Shown here piece by piece: positions 52,740 to 63,653 of a stretch of 64,000 bases of DNA. The notes beneath the pieces were generated by a model. The model was not told the origin of the DNA. It searched no databases and saw only the letters and a list, made by a program, of their open reading frames with translations. Origin of the DNA: Hyposmocoma kahamanoa (Eukaryota; Arthropoda; Insecta; Lepidoptera; Cosmopterigidae); assembly GCF_003589595.1 (NCBI RefSeq), contig NW_020653712.1, forward strand, positions 1,361,537 to 1,425,536. Reading direction: 5' to 3'. Both the position numbers and the translations under genes were made by a program. Position 1 is the first letter of the stretch. Every line of letters begins with the position of its first letter.

Positions 52740-53580
52740 GTTAAAAATTACGTCTTCACATATCATCTGAAACTCAAAATGCCTTGAGCCCCTAAATGCC
52801 TGAAATTCATATCGACTCTATCTAATAATGACTAAATTACAAAATACCAAAGGTATTTCGTACATTCCATTACAAAAGTGTATTGTGTGCTCTTTTCTGT
52901 TCATGTCATCTAGAATACAAAAAGAATATCTTGGTTGTTCTAGAACAAGCTTCGATCTTATAACACGCAGTCAATCTTTGTTCATGAATATAATACTCGT
53001 TTATGTTGTGAAAAGCGCCTCTCGCTACGCAATCTCATGACTGCACCTTTTTACAGTACACAGCGAACCAAATTTTTTCGACACGCAATTGTGTAATAGA
53101 TAAAATTGTTTATTTAAAAAAAAGGCTTTGGTGTTTTAAAAGTTTTTATTTGTAAGTTTTATTTAAGTTTATGAAAGAAGAAAGATGAAAAATATGATAT
53201 TATCCGATGATGATACTGTTGGTTTTCGAATTGACATTTGAAATTTTACTCGACGATCAATTTTCATTATGGAGGCAAACGGAATAGGAATAACGCATTG
53301 TTATTTTTAATAAATTCTCTTGTTGTGTTAAGGTGTTAGACGCTGGATAGGCTTCGAGCTTCTGGAGTAGAGGCAAGCTGAATGAACGCCGAGTGACGAT
53401 CCCGCCATATTGGCATTTTTGATGTTTCGCTTGGTAACTCTGAGAACATTGAGATAGATTTTCTGGTAGCAAACGTTCTATTGTCATATGTTTAACTAGA
53501 AATAATCAACTGCCTGCTGATAACTAGTTTAAGTAGCAGTAGCTTCGTCCATCTTCGTCCAAGAGTTCGTCCATCTTACC
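52740..53580. other. Non-coding stretch, nothing recognised
   Basis: AT-rich. A minus-strand frame at 53257-53487 (MTIERLLPENLSQCSQSYQA and on) has no recognised domain and no clear splice borders. Confidence 0.35.
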
Positions 53581-53599
53581 TAATGTATGAGCATTACTG

Positions 53600-53770
53600 C
53601 GTTCCGGTTTTTTAAGTAAGTAAGTAAGTAAATTCTTTATTTCCGCCACAAATGTTTAACCCTGTGTTTTAAGGCCTCCAGGCCTCCACCTCCCGAATTT
53701 CTGATCAGTAAATCAATAAGTCTATGGAAACAAATTATATAATAAAAAAAGAAAAGAGAAAAGAAAAAAA
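53600..53770 (-). repeat. LINE-like 3' end with AAGT repeat
   Basis: AAGTAAGTAAGTAAGTAAAT then TTCTTTATTTCCGCCAC, a reversed LINE-type tail. Confidence 0.35.
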
Positions 53771-53810
53771 AACATGTGAGAGTGCGTTAATTACAGCTGG
53801 GGTAATTACA

Positions 53811-54357
53811 GCTTTTGCGCACTACGTCCGATTCGTATCAGGGGGTCTACTCTCTATCTCCGTCAGACATCCGTCCGAAACAATTACTGCCAAATAAGCA
53901 ATACTTGACCAAATGAAAAGACGCGTGATGCGAATGAAGCTTCATACTTGATGCCTGTCTTTTAATTTTGTCGAATATTACTTATTTCACAGTAATTGTT
54001 TCGGACGGATGTCGGATGGAGATCGAGAGTAGAGTCACTGGGATCATTTTATCTTTAAGTGTACAAGCGATATTTGTATTTTCTCGGACTCGATTTGGAC
54101 TTGGTTCATAAGCGACATCAGAAGTGGGCACGAGTTTTCTAATTTTTGTAGTCTCGGATAAGCTAAGGGCGTTTGTGCATTGCATCCGATACGTATTCAT
54201 TCCAAATCCGAGACTATACAAATCTAGAAAGCTCGGACCCACTTCGAATGTCGCTTGTGTACTGAGTCTGTAGATACAAAATGACTCCTGTGACATTTCG
54301 GATCGTCATTTCTCGAATTTGGAAGTGATACGATACGGACGTCGTACGCAAACGCTC
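53811..54357. mobile_element. Larger inverted-repeat element containing family J copy 3
   Basis: Outer arms GCGCACTACGTCCGATTCGT (from 53817) and CGATACGGACGTCGTACGCA (to about 54350). Family J copy 3 occupies 53841-54034. A second internal end-like block GGGCGTTTGTGCATTGCATC lies near 54168. Confidence 0.7.
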
Positions 54358-54530
54358 TAAGGGTGCTGGTGAAATTTCAGACAAGGGACTTGTGAACTTA
54401 TGTCTCAGGGTGAAGGGCGCAGTGGCCATTCAAATCTTTGTGATTTAAAGCTGCAACTGCTATGGACAGGCATGTCGCTTACTACCAGGCGCACGACTTA
54501 TTTGTCCCGTCACTTGATGTCACTAAAATA
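54358..54530 (+). mobile_element. Repeat family C, forward 3' part
   Basis: GGGTGCTGGTGAAATTTCAG to TTGTCCCGTCACTTGATGTC; its 5' part may be the fragment at 53583-53617, displaced by the insertion at 53811-54357. Confidence 0.6.
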
Positions 54531-54584
54531 TATAGTTATGTATTTTATTATGAAAATCTGTTTCCTCAAGTCGTACACACGCCT

Positions 54585-54792
54585 ACACGCAGAGCTATAA
54601 ATCGCAAAAATCTTAGTCATCCTGAGACATAAGTTAACAAGTCCCATGTGCCAGTAATTTCACCAGCACCCTTACCCTTCAAAACCGGAACGCATTAATG
54701 TTAACATTACTGCTTGGCCGCAGAAGTAGTTAAGGTGGCAGTACTTCCCTGGACGAATTCTTTCACAAGCTCTACTGCTTTTAGTACCAGCA
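54585..54792 (-). mobile_element. Repeat family C, reverse copy
   Basis: GAGCTATAAATCGCAAAAAT to TTCCCTGGACGAATTCTTTC, close to the first exon at 54864-54978. Confidence 0.6.
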
Positions 54793-54863
54793 ACTGAAGT
54801 CTGTCATGGAAAAAGGAACCTATTTCTATATATTGTAAAAAAGATGAACGAAAAGGGTATTAC

Positions 54864-54978
54864 CTTCTGGAGTTTGAGTACTTTCGATGGCAGGGGCCTG
54901 TTGATGTTTGAGATAGGCAAAATGCTGCTCGGCCGCCGGGCTAAGCTGCAGCGTGACCTCGCGAAGCCGGCGCAGCAT
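54864..54978 (-). CDS. Likely first coding exon of an unidentified gene
   Basis: ATG at 54978-54976, MLRRLREVTLQLSPAAEQHF then AYLKHQQAPAIESTQTPE and one base, followed by donor GTAATA. GC-rich and clean. The Arg-spaced amphipathic start (MLRRLREVTLQL) would suit a mitochondrial targeting peptide, but this is inference. It ends in phase 1, so it cannot splice to exon 2 of the secreted-protein gene, which begins in phase 0. I could not find its next exon in the window. Confidence 0.5.
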
Positions 54979-55787
54979 TACGCCGCGAGATATTGACAGT
55001 AGACGACTTATAATCAGAACTGTAATTAAAATGTGAATTTATATAATCAAGGTGTTATCTTAAGTACTGCCCGTCCCTCCGCCACGGCGGAAACGTCATC
55101 TCGTGCCTGTCTCTGAAGTTGCAAAACCACAGAGGCAGACAGGTCAGTATGACGAGGACGGCTTTACAAGAGGAAGCCCACCAGCCGTAACCTGCGTGGC
55201 CCAACACCGACAGGATCTAACTTTTTGCTGCGTCCGGCCATAATGACGACGCTGCTGCACCTGTCGCGATTACATTATTCCACGAAGTCTGAGGAGATAG
55301 TGGAGTACATCAGGCTAAAAGCATGTTGCATGTACGAATACTTAGCTTTGCTAACCCTTTTCCACCGCAGCTGAGCTAAGCGAGGCTAGGAAAATGAAGT
55401 AATCCTATTGGTGGTTTTTTCCTCGCACGCCGCCTCGCTACGTCGCACATCTCTGGTGGAAAGGCAGCCTAAGAGTCTATCCAACTTCAAATGGCTGGTT
55501 GATTAAGGTAGCTCGAAATTGTACAAGAAAACCGTTGCATTCAATAGGTACTTTACATATATATACCAATGATTTTTTTTTATATCAACTGAATTAAATA
55601 GAACTCGTATACTATACGATATACCAAAATTTTTCAAATGGCGTTAATTTTGTTTGTAAAGAAGAAATTCTGAAATTTCAGAAAGAAGAAAAACAGAAGA
55701 CTGGACGCCGCTCGATTTAAGCAAAATAAACCGTATTAGTACGGAAAAAATTCGAATTCAAACCGAGGTAGACTCTTTAAGTAGTTT

Positions 55788-56029
55788 GATATCGCACCCC
55801 ACATGCAAAATGGCATAAGTGGAGTTACGTAAACTTATTTATAGCTCCATCAGCCACAGAAAAATATAACCCACATCTTCTTTAATTCTTGAACTCTATC
55901 TACAATATTAGTCGCTATAGTTTCAAGAATTGGAGAGGATGTGGGTTATAATTTTCTGTGTCTAATGGAGCAATAAACTTTTTTAACGTAACTCCACTTA
56001 TGCCATTCCTCCATGAGGCGTGCGATATC
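55788..56029. mobile_element. Palindromic MITE, GATATCGCAC ends
   Basis: GATATCGCACCCCACATGC at the left and GAGGCGTGCGATATC at the right, with near-perfect pairing inward over GGCATAAGTGGAGTTACGT and ATAACCCACATC. A transcript would fold into a hairpin of about 100 pairs. Confidence 0.8.
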
Positions 56030-56449
56030 ACAAAAATGTATTATGTCCCAATATATAATAATATTTAATATTATTCCTATTATGGACTATTTTTACAATA
56101 CTTACCCATTTCTAAAGACTGCGTAAGTTGAATGTGTAGTTTAAAATAATTATTATTTCCCCTTAATGGCGTCGTCGCTAGGGTTTGGTAGAAATGGATG
56201 GGTTACTGTCACTTTTTTTAACAATTGTAAATTGTCATCTATTTTTTACTTTTGTTTAGGCAGAATTTCGTTAAAAAGAGATTTGTGTGGTTTGTAAAAA
56301 GATTTCATTTCTATCATTGGATTAAATTTTTCACCAAGGCGTTTTATATTTTTCGATACACTCGAAAAAAATAAAAAATATGTTTTATTTGTAGAATAAA
56401 TTAGTGATTATAAGATAAAAAATAAGATACGCGTAGATCCTTCAGTTGA

Positions 56450-56600
56450 ATTTCAATTTCAATTTCAATTTCAATCTTTATTGCTTTTCCATAATTTGTA
56501 CAAGATGTTATAAAAATACAAAGACCATTTATGGACCCTGTCGGGCACAGCAAAATGAGAGGGAGGCATTTTTAACAATTTAGAAATTATTATTTTATTA
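56450..56600 (-). repeat. LINE-like 3' end with TTTCAA repeat
   Basis: AATTTCAATTTCAATTTCAA followed by TCTTTATTGCTTTTCCAT and ATGGACCCTGTCGGGCACAG, consistent with a reversed LINE tail. Confidence 0.35.
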
Positions 56601-56929
56601 TTTTATATTTAAAACTACTTATATTATTTTATAATCTATATCGATATGATGTATTTCAGTGTTATTTATTTTTAAATGACATTGAAATTATTTTTATTTA
56701 TTTGTATTTATTTGATTTTTCAAGAATTTAGAAATCGAAATAATATATTATCTTATAATCGATACGAATGTGTATTTTGGTGAAGTCTTCAGTATTTTAA
56801 TAAGACCCGTGTAACGTCTTTAGTTTAAAATATGAATTACACAGAAGACAATCGAAACATATTTACCGAAGAAAAAGCGAAACTTATGACTAGGCAGTAT
56901 GGTCTCTGACCATCGCCTATTCCATACGG

Positions 56930-57180
56930 AACGAATGAAAAAAAAGATACTATATAGATTTCGTGGTTATGTACTAAATGATTATCACTAATTTCAGGTT
57001 TCTTACCACGGTATGACTTCTTTTTATTTTCCCGATATTTCGGAACGGTTGCACGCTCCATAGTCACGGGTTGACTAGACAGCGGCAGATGAGAGCTTTA
57101 AGAGCACACATATCTGTTTACCCTCTTGCGCTGTCGACGACTACTACCTTAAACAAATCGCGACGAGTCTCTTAATAATT
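56930..57180 (-). mobile_element. Penelope-like family G terminal block, reverse copy
   Basis: Reverse of the 61245-61490 block: CGGTATGACTTCTTTTTATT, CCCGATATTTCGGAACGGTT, GCTCCATAGTCACGGGTTGA. The order (GTCAACC, GTGACCATGG, hairpin, CCGAAA) parallels the family at 640-690, so the two families are related. Confidence 0.5.
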
Positions 57181-57439
57181 CATAAGATTTTTTCGTACAA
57201 AAGTAATAATGGATTCAAATAAATAGCTCTAAACGGTAATAGCTCTGTGTAGGACGAGGTTGGGAGGACGCTTGCACGTTTAAACTTATTCCACCAAAAA
57301 AAGAACTAAAAAGTATCAAACAGAGTAACAAAAACTTATAAAGTTTATTTTTGTTAAATTTATTATGTTTTCTAAAAAGTCATGGAACATTATTTATGTA
57401 TTTATTAATTTTATCTTAGAGGGTACAAACAGCTTATAT

Positions 57440-57700
57440 ACTTAGAGTAATAATGCATAGAAACCTAGTCCGCACACGCTAAGTGAGGCAAATTGAAGCG
57501 CTCCCAAAGGCCTACATTAGCGGGCGGACCGTCAGTGCTCAAGGTCAATTTGCACCGCGAACAGCAAAAGAATTTTAGCTAAAAATGACGAAATGTGCGG
57601 TAAATGAGTGTAAAAATACGTCAGACAAACATAAAATAGTTACTAACATCACATTCCACAAGGAAGTAACGCGTTTTAACAAAAATATATATATACACAT
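57440..57700 (+). mobile_element. THAP-encoding P-element-like fragment, copy 2
   Basis: Shares GCATAGAAACCTAGTCCGCA, GCTAAGTGAGGCAAATTG and the THAP start (ATG at 57585, MTKCAVNECKNTSDKHK) with copy 1. The right end is missing. Confidence 0.68.
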
Positions 57701-58850
57701 ACTACAACAAAATAGAAATTAAAATGACATTGTTAAGCAAACAGTTTGCCGTTGATATAAATTATATTAGCTAAAAGAGGATTGGTTCTACAAACCGTTT
57801 AGAAAAAATAATAAAAAAGGACAATAAAAATTGTCAATTTTATTTCTTGAGAAACGTAAAACTAAAATCACGTCGAGGTCACCAATTTGAGGAATTTATC
57901 GCTCCACTAACGAACAATAAAGTAAAGTAAAGACAGAAGTCTTCTATTCCAGGAAATCTCACACAAAAATAAAAACAACTCAAGTTGCCGTGATGAAGAA
58001 AACAATGTATTGTATTCTTAAGTCGTCGTGACAAGGAACACTTTAAAAAACTTAAATCAAAATTCGAAATAATCACAGACATACATAGAAGGTCAGCAAA
58101 AAGGGTCAGCAAAAAGGTTTACCTACAAAAACGGCCTCGTGACCTTCATGAATTATAATATTTCGTAGATTTACAAATTAGTTTTTAGCGAACAGTTAAA
58201 ATTATTTCCCATCGCCGACTTGTGAAAATTCACGTAACTAAAAAACTATCGAATATTTTTGGCAATTGTGACACTCTCCTTGACGACTCTCGTCCAAAGA
58301 GCCACAGCGAGCCGGTGATAATAAATACACCAGATTTTAAAAAAACACAAGATTAACACATTGTGGCCACACAGCTGATACCCCGGTCATATTCCAGTAA
58401 CCCATCTAATAGTATTAACATATTAATGACAATCGCAAAACCAGCATAAAATAAAACTGTAGTTACACTATATAAACCAAAAAGAAAAACAACAATTAAC
58501 AAGGGCCGGCAGCCTTGCCCAACGCATTAGCATACCCGTTCAAAGGTGGAACTGTTCCAGCATCTCGGGCACCTTGCCGCGGCGACCCAATTTTATTCAT
58601 ATAATTTAGAAATCCTAGTTTTACTTCGTAATATTTAAGCTATTACTGTACCTTACCTGTATATTATCACAATAACAAACCTGCTTGTTAATTTACTTCA
58701 AAATTAACAACAATAAACCTTATATTAACAAAGTGTTCATTATCACACTTCACTAATAAAAATGCACAAGATAATAAATAAAGATCAATCTCCAAATGAA
58801 TAAAGAGTCTCAATGGAATTACAATGTCCACTGGCTTAAGATTTTTTTTT
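57700..58850. other. Intergenic stretch, nothing firmly recognised
   Basis: AT-rich. A GC-richer patch at 58500-58600 (GGCCGGCAGCCTTGCCCAAC, CTTGCCGCGGCGACCCAATT) loosely resembles a block at 8055-8095 and may be a repeat end. Confidence 0.35.
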
Positions 58851-58854
58851 ATAG

Positions 58855-58988
58855 TAGGGAAACCCAGTGTCGCGGGTGCCATGGACACACAACCACAAAT
58901 TACACCCAAACTCACGAGAGAAATCAATGTATACCATGCAAATATTTCTCCCGGCCCGGGAACCGAACGTGTGACCTCTGCGTGGCAT
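58855..58988 (-). mobile_element. tRNA-derived SINE family B, truncated
   Basis: Reverse copy from GGGAAACCCAGTGTCGCGG to GACCTCTGCGTGGCA; the tRNA-like head is cut short. Confidence 0.7.
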
Positions 58989-59279
58989 ATAAAAAAAAAA
59001 AACAAAAATTAACAACAATAACTCTTTTATTGACAAAACTGTTCATTAGTAAAAACTATTGACAAAACTGTTCACTAATAAAAAATGTACAACTTGTGTT
59101 GAATAGATCAATCTCAAAATGAATTGAAAATCTATTAAAATTATTACAAAAAATTAAATAAAGTATTATCTCAGTAGTCTTAGGGCCCCAGATACCATAC
59201 GATGTTTTTATTCAAATTCAAGTCCAAGTATTGCTTCATAATAAACATTCGTGTGTACATTTGTACATATTTTTAGAGA

Positions 59280-59830
59280 TGGGTAAAACTGCTTATTTTT
59301 TAAACGTTTAAACGTTATGCTTTTTTTTTAAAAAAGCGTGCTTTTTTAAACGCTTTTTCATTTAAACGCTTTTTAGTGTGAAACTAACAAAATCGTTTTC
59401 GTTAAATAAGCTTGCAACGTTGTGTTGATAGCGAAAAGCAAAAGTAGACCACTAAAGGTTTTAAGATAAGTAAGTTATTTAAAAAAAACGTAAAAAACGA
59501 GTTATATTTTTATTTATGTCATAACATTTTTATATTAACATTTTGTTCATTGGCGTTTAAAAGCGTAAGTTGTTTAACTTTGTAGTTGTTAATCGTGGAA
59601 ATGGACAAAACTGCTTATTTTTTTAACGTTAAAACGTATGTTTAAAAAGCGTGCTTGTATAAGCGCTTTTCACACTCTTTTTAGTTTGACGCTTAAAAAG
59701 TCGTTTAGAAAAACGTTTAAGCGCATAGACCAACGCTTACGCTTAAAATGAAAAACCTGCTTATGTGCTTATTTTAAAAAGCAGACTTTTTTAAGTGCTT
59801 TTCGTTTAAACGCCCACCTCTATATATTTT
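59280..59830. repeat. AAACGC/TTTAAACG-rich repeat, two diverged copies
   Basis: GGTAAAACTGCTTATTTTTT with TTTAAACGTT recurs as GACAAAACTGCTTATTTTTT with AACGTTAAAACG about 320 bases later. Many variants of TTTAAACGCTTTT lie between and after. Confidence 0.55.
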
Positions 59831-61111
59831 TATGCACGTAACGGGTGTCTGAGGTCAGTGATACTGACTAGTGTGGCGCGAGGCGGGCGCGTCCTTTGTC
59901 TAACACAAGGAAAATATTGCTAAAATATCTTTTAGAAAACGACCCAGTGACACAAAAAAGTATTTTTCTTTGGAAGGACAAGAAATACATCAAAGGTATG
60001 TTATACAATATCTTACAATGCGTTCACGCGTTTAGTTACTTATACAAACGTAATATTTATTTAGATTTATGCTAATTTTTTTAAAAAAGGATCCCCTTAG
60101 ATTACATTCTGTAAAAATGTTGTGAGCAGTGATCTTGATTTTAAACGACTTAAAAAAAGGAGGATGTCCTCATTTCGACTGTATTTTGCTTTTGTTATAC
60201 AAACAAAAGCAAAATACAGTCCAATAACTTGTTTTGTGATAACTTAGGTATTTGTGAAACCATTTTGACATTTTGTTGTAGTTTCAGTAGAACTACAACA
60301 ATATACAATATAAAATATATAAGACAAATATTTACGTAAAGACTTACGGGACTGTAGAAAAGTTATGGGCTGAGGTACAAAATGTTACAAACTCTCGACT
60401 CTAATATCTTCGTATTAGAATCTAATAAAGTAATATTAGGCTATTATTGGATTGCATGGATGTCTTTAATTAAAACACCCAATGTCCATTAAAGGGATCT
60501 CATCCTTACCGTTGTTACTATTGATTACTGGTTGTTATTTATTGCATTTTTAGTTGTTTAGAATCCCGGCTTACGTAAGCTTTTAAAAAAATCTGCGAAC
60601 GCAGTTATTCATTAAGAAAGATCAAAGAACATTGCCTAGTTGCGTAGTAAGTAAAATTTGTCCTCAGAAACATATAACGTAGTTTCTTTTCATGTCACAT
60701 GGATTTTTTCCACCCTGAATAGTGGGTAGGTGTAAATGTATGCGTAAATACTAATATTAACACTAATTTAGTAATTACGTACAGTTAACGATATATTGGT
60801 TTTACGAAGACACTAAAAGTGACACGTCCTTGTTGGACCAGGAAAATGCTATAAGGAAATATTGAACTAGATTTATTATTCTGCTAATATATACACAACA
60901 TCTGACCGGTTGTTTTGATTAAATATGTTAACATATGCAACGTGAAATGTATGTTACCTATATGTGTACATACATGTACAATAGAGTTGCAACGAATAGT
61001 CGGTAACTATTCGGTTGACTCGACTTGGTTTTTGCTATTTGGCTGAATACCGATTCATCATCTTCATAGATATGATCATCATCATGATTTCAGCCGAAAG
61101 ACGTCCACTCC

Positions 61112-61545
61112 AGCAGGGCTAAAAAGGCCGTATTGGCAGAATCATAATATGATTAATTGATAATTCATATTATAAATTTCTTACAATTCATATAACGTTA
61201 CCATTGTCACTCACTTTTTTCACACAAACCGTGAGTGACAATGGTGACAAACCGTGAGTGACAATGATAACGCCACAACAAATCGCGATGAAGGTAGTCG
61301 TCGACAGCGCAAGAGGGTAGACAGATATGTCTGCTCATAAAGCTGTCATCTGCCGCCGTCCAGTCAACCCGTGACCATGGAGCGTGCAACCGTTCCGAAA
61401 TATCGGGAAAATAAAAAGAAGTCATACCGTGGTAAGAAACCTAATACTAGTGATAATCATTTAGTGAATAACCACGAAAGTCTTAAAATCCATGAATTAC
61501 CAATTAATCATATTATGGTTATGCCATTACGGCCTTTTTAGTCCT
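61112..61545. repeat. Inverted repeat around a Penelope-like terminal block
   Basis: Arms GGCTAAAAAGGCCGTATTGG with ATCATAATATGATTAATTG (left) and CAATTAATCATATTATGGTT with ACGGCCTTTTTAGTCC (right). The block between (about 61245-61490, ending CCGAAATATCGGG then AAAAGAAGTCATACCG) also occurs inverted at 56930-57180. Confidence 0.65.
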
Positions 61546-61705
61546 GGCGTAGGCCTCCACCAAAGATCGCCACAAAGACTGGTCTTGTTGTGCTTGCATT
61601 TTTTTTAAATAACTTGTTATAATTATTACCACAGAGATCTAAAAATTTCTTGCAGAAATCCGTGCTAGATGCTATGCTAACTAAGGGCGTAGGTTAGGTT
61701 AGTTC

Positions 61706-62070
61706 CCTATTAGATAGTCGTACAATTTAAAGTGTCGTGGCTTGTATGTTTAAATGACGTTGTTCACATGTAGTAAAATACGATTAACTATCGTTCATGA
61801 CTTTTTTGGCGTTACGACGACAGACTGTCGTGACAATGGGAAGAGCTACAACGACAGTCGTCAGACGATAAATAAAACGTGACAATAAAATATGACGACA
61901 GATAATCGCAGCCTCAAACGATTCTGTCGTGCAAACGACAACGCGGCTGCTGTGAACCGATAAATTGTCGTCACGATCTAGTGGGAACAACTCGAATTCG
62001 ATATGGGAACAGGCTAGACACGACAGTCGTCCAACGATAAATAAAACGTTACGACATAATGGAAACGCAC
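61706..62070. mobile_element. CGACAGTCGT-rich element, copy 2
   Basis: Same order of blocks as copy 1 (AAGTGTCGTGGCTTGTATG, GTTACGACGACAGACTGTCG, GTCGTGCAAACGACAACGCG, CCAACGATAAATAAAACG), with small deletions. Confidence 0.65.
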
Positions 62071-62144
62071 CCTAAGCCACGGAACGAACCAGCAGATCTC
62101 TACCAGCAAAAAGGTCGCTATTCTTGAATGTATACTTAGTACAA

Positions 62145-62445
62145 AAGCAGTAGAGCTCCTTGTGAGAGAGTTCCTCCAGGGAAGTACTGCCACCTTAGCT
62201 ATTTCTGCCGCAAAGCAGTATTGTTAGCATTACTGTGTTCCGGTTTTGAAGGATAAGGGTGCTGGTGAAATTATAGACATATAGGACTTGTCAACTTAAG
62301 TGTCAGGGTGACGGGCGTAGTACTAGTGCCCCTCAGATCTTTACAACTTAAAGCTCAGAGTGGCACTGCAACTGTTATGGACAGGCATGTCGCTTACCAT
62401 CAGGTGCACGACCTGTTCGTCCCGTCACTTGATATCGTAAATAAA
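62145..62445 (+). mobile_element. Repeat family C, most complete copy
   Basis: About 300 bases from AAGCAGTAGAGCTCCTTGTG to GTTCGTCCCGTCACTTGATA, with all shared blocks. A useful reference copy for the family. Confidence 0.65.
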
Positions 62446-62766
62446 AAATTAATATAACTTTAGGCAACCAGCCATACTGATGGACGCGTTTTTTGAAAGT
62501 AATGCAAAGATTTCCGAGCGTGTTCGAGAAAAGTGTATTTGGAGCATGCTACTATACTAACATAGAAGTGGGTTTAATTCCTTAATCATCCTATTCATAA
62601 CAAAACTAGTGGAGTTACTTCACAAAAAAAATATCAATATAAATACATTTGATCTGAAGCGATATCTGCGTCAGTTGTGATACATGCAAAGGTATCGGCT
62701 GCTGTGAGACAGTTATTCACATTGCTCTCACAAGATGTCACTAGCGGCGACGAAAGCCGAAAAGCT

Positions 62767-63461
62767 TCGAGTATATAAGCAGAAATAGAGACGAAATGTC
62801 ATTTAATTTGTTTGAAAATTATTCTGCCTTATCATTACTGTGACAATTGCGCTCCGATTGGCTAGCCCGAGTTCGAAACAATTGACGGGTGTCGTCAACT
62901 GTTTCACTTCAAATCGACAAGTTTAATTGAGCTTTGCTATAATGGACGAAAATTGCAAAATTACATGTTTACTATTTAATTACCGATGAAATTTGATTCT
63001 GTTTGTTTTGTATTTGTAATTGCCTCCGCGGCCGAACGGTTACCATACTGGTCTGCCACGCAGAGGTCCCAGGTTCGATTCCCGGGCCGGGAGAAATATT
63101 TGTATGGTCTACATTTATTTCTCTCGTGAGTTTGGGTGTAATTTGTGTTTGTCTATGTGTGTGTCCATGACACCCGCGACACAGGGTTTCCCTAGTGCGG
63201 GGCTATGATGAGTGTGCGCGTTATTATTATTATTATTAATTAGATGTTTTGCTGTTTTTCCCATAGCACCGAATGGAACAGCCCCCTATAGTTAGAGACA
63301 TTATCTTTATTACAATAAATATAGAATATTTTTGGTATTTACGGAGACGTAGACACAAATCAGTTATTGGCGCTGTACTATTTCAGCTTTCTAATTTGAA
63401 TAGAAGTGATGTGAGTACCGTAGTCCTTATTTTGTCTCTATTTCTGGTTATATACTCGATG
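62767..63461. mobile_element. MITE family D, copy 6, split by a SINE
   Basis: Starts TCGAGTATATAAGCAGAAAT and ends TTCTGGTTATATACTCGATG. The SINE at 63018-63240 interrupts the block that reads TTTTGTAATTAGATG in the other copies, with an AATT-type direct repeat at the junctions. Confidence 0.8.
63018..63240 (+). mobile_element. tRNA-derived SINE family B, nested in MITE D
   Basis: The head GCCTCCGCGGCCGAACGGTT and the B-box-like GGTTCGATTCCCGGGCC are tRNA-like. The body is shared by all family members (CTCGTGAGTTTGGGTGTAAT, ACACAGGGTTTCCCTAGTGC) and the tail is a TTA repeat. Insertion inside a MITE shows the SINE is the younger of the two. Confidence 0.8.
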
Positions 63462-63523
63462 CCGAAAAGTCAGTGGAAAGATCTATAACAAAAACACATA
63501 AGGGAATTTCGACGACTCGGTAA

Positions 63524-63650
63524 CTAGGCCCGTAGCTCAGTTGGTAAGAGCAATGCTACGGTGCAGCATGGACGTAGTTTCAAGTCCCGCCGGGACGACA
63601 AAATTTTTTTCTGTGTGTTTAATCTTTGTATTATATTTTTTATTCTTTCA
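63524..63650 (+). mobile_element. tRNA-derived SINE (tRNA-like head plus shared tail)
   Basis: GCCCGTAGCTCAGTTGGTAA forms a D-arm-like start, ATGCT/AGCAT an anticodon-like stem, and CAAGTCCCGCCGGGACGAC the 3' end. The acceptor stem does not pair fully and position 33 of the loop is C, not T, so it is unlikely to be a working tRNA. The tail TTTTCTGTGTGTTTAATC and TTTGTATTA matches the tail of the family A copies. It lies just before the first exon at 63654. Confidence 0.6.
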
Positions 63651-63653
63651 TAG

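Noticed and set aside
57879..58112. 77-codon minus-strand frame with hydrophobic runs
   Set aside because: No start context, domain or splice signal that I could support.
63020..63208. 62-codon plus-strand open frame
   Set aside because: It lies wholly within a tRNA-derived SINE, and similar frames appear in the other copies (for example 45094-45397 and 4462-4647).
63527..63600. tRNA gene
   Set aside because: The D-arm and anticodon-like stem are good, but the acceptor stem does not pair fully, the base before the anticodon is C instead of T, and the 3' tail is that of a SINE family in the window.
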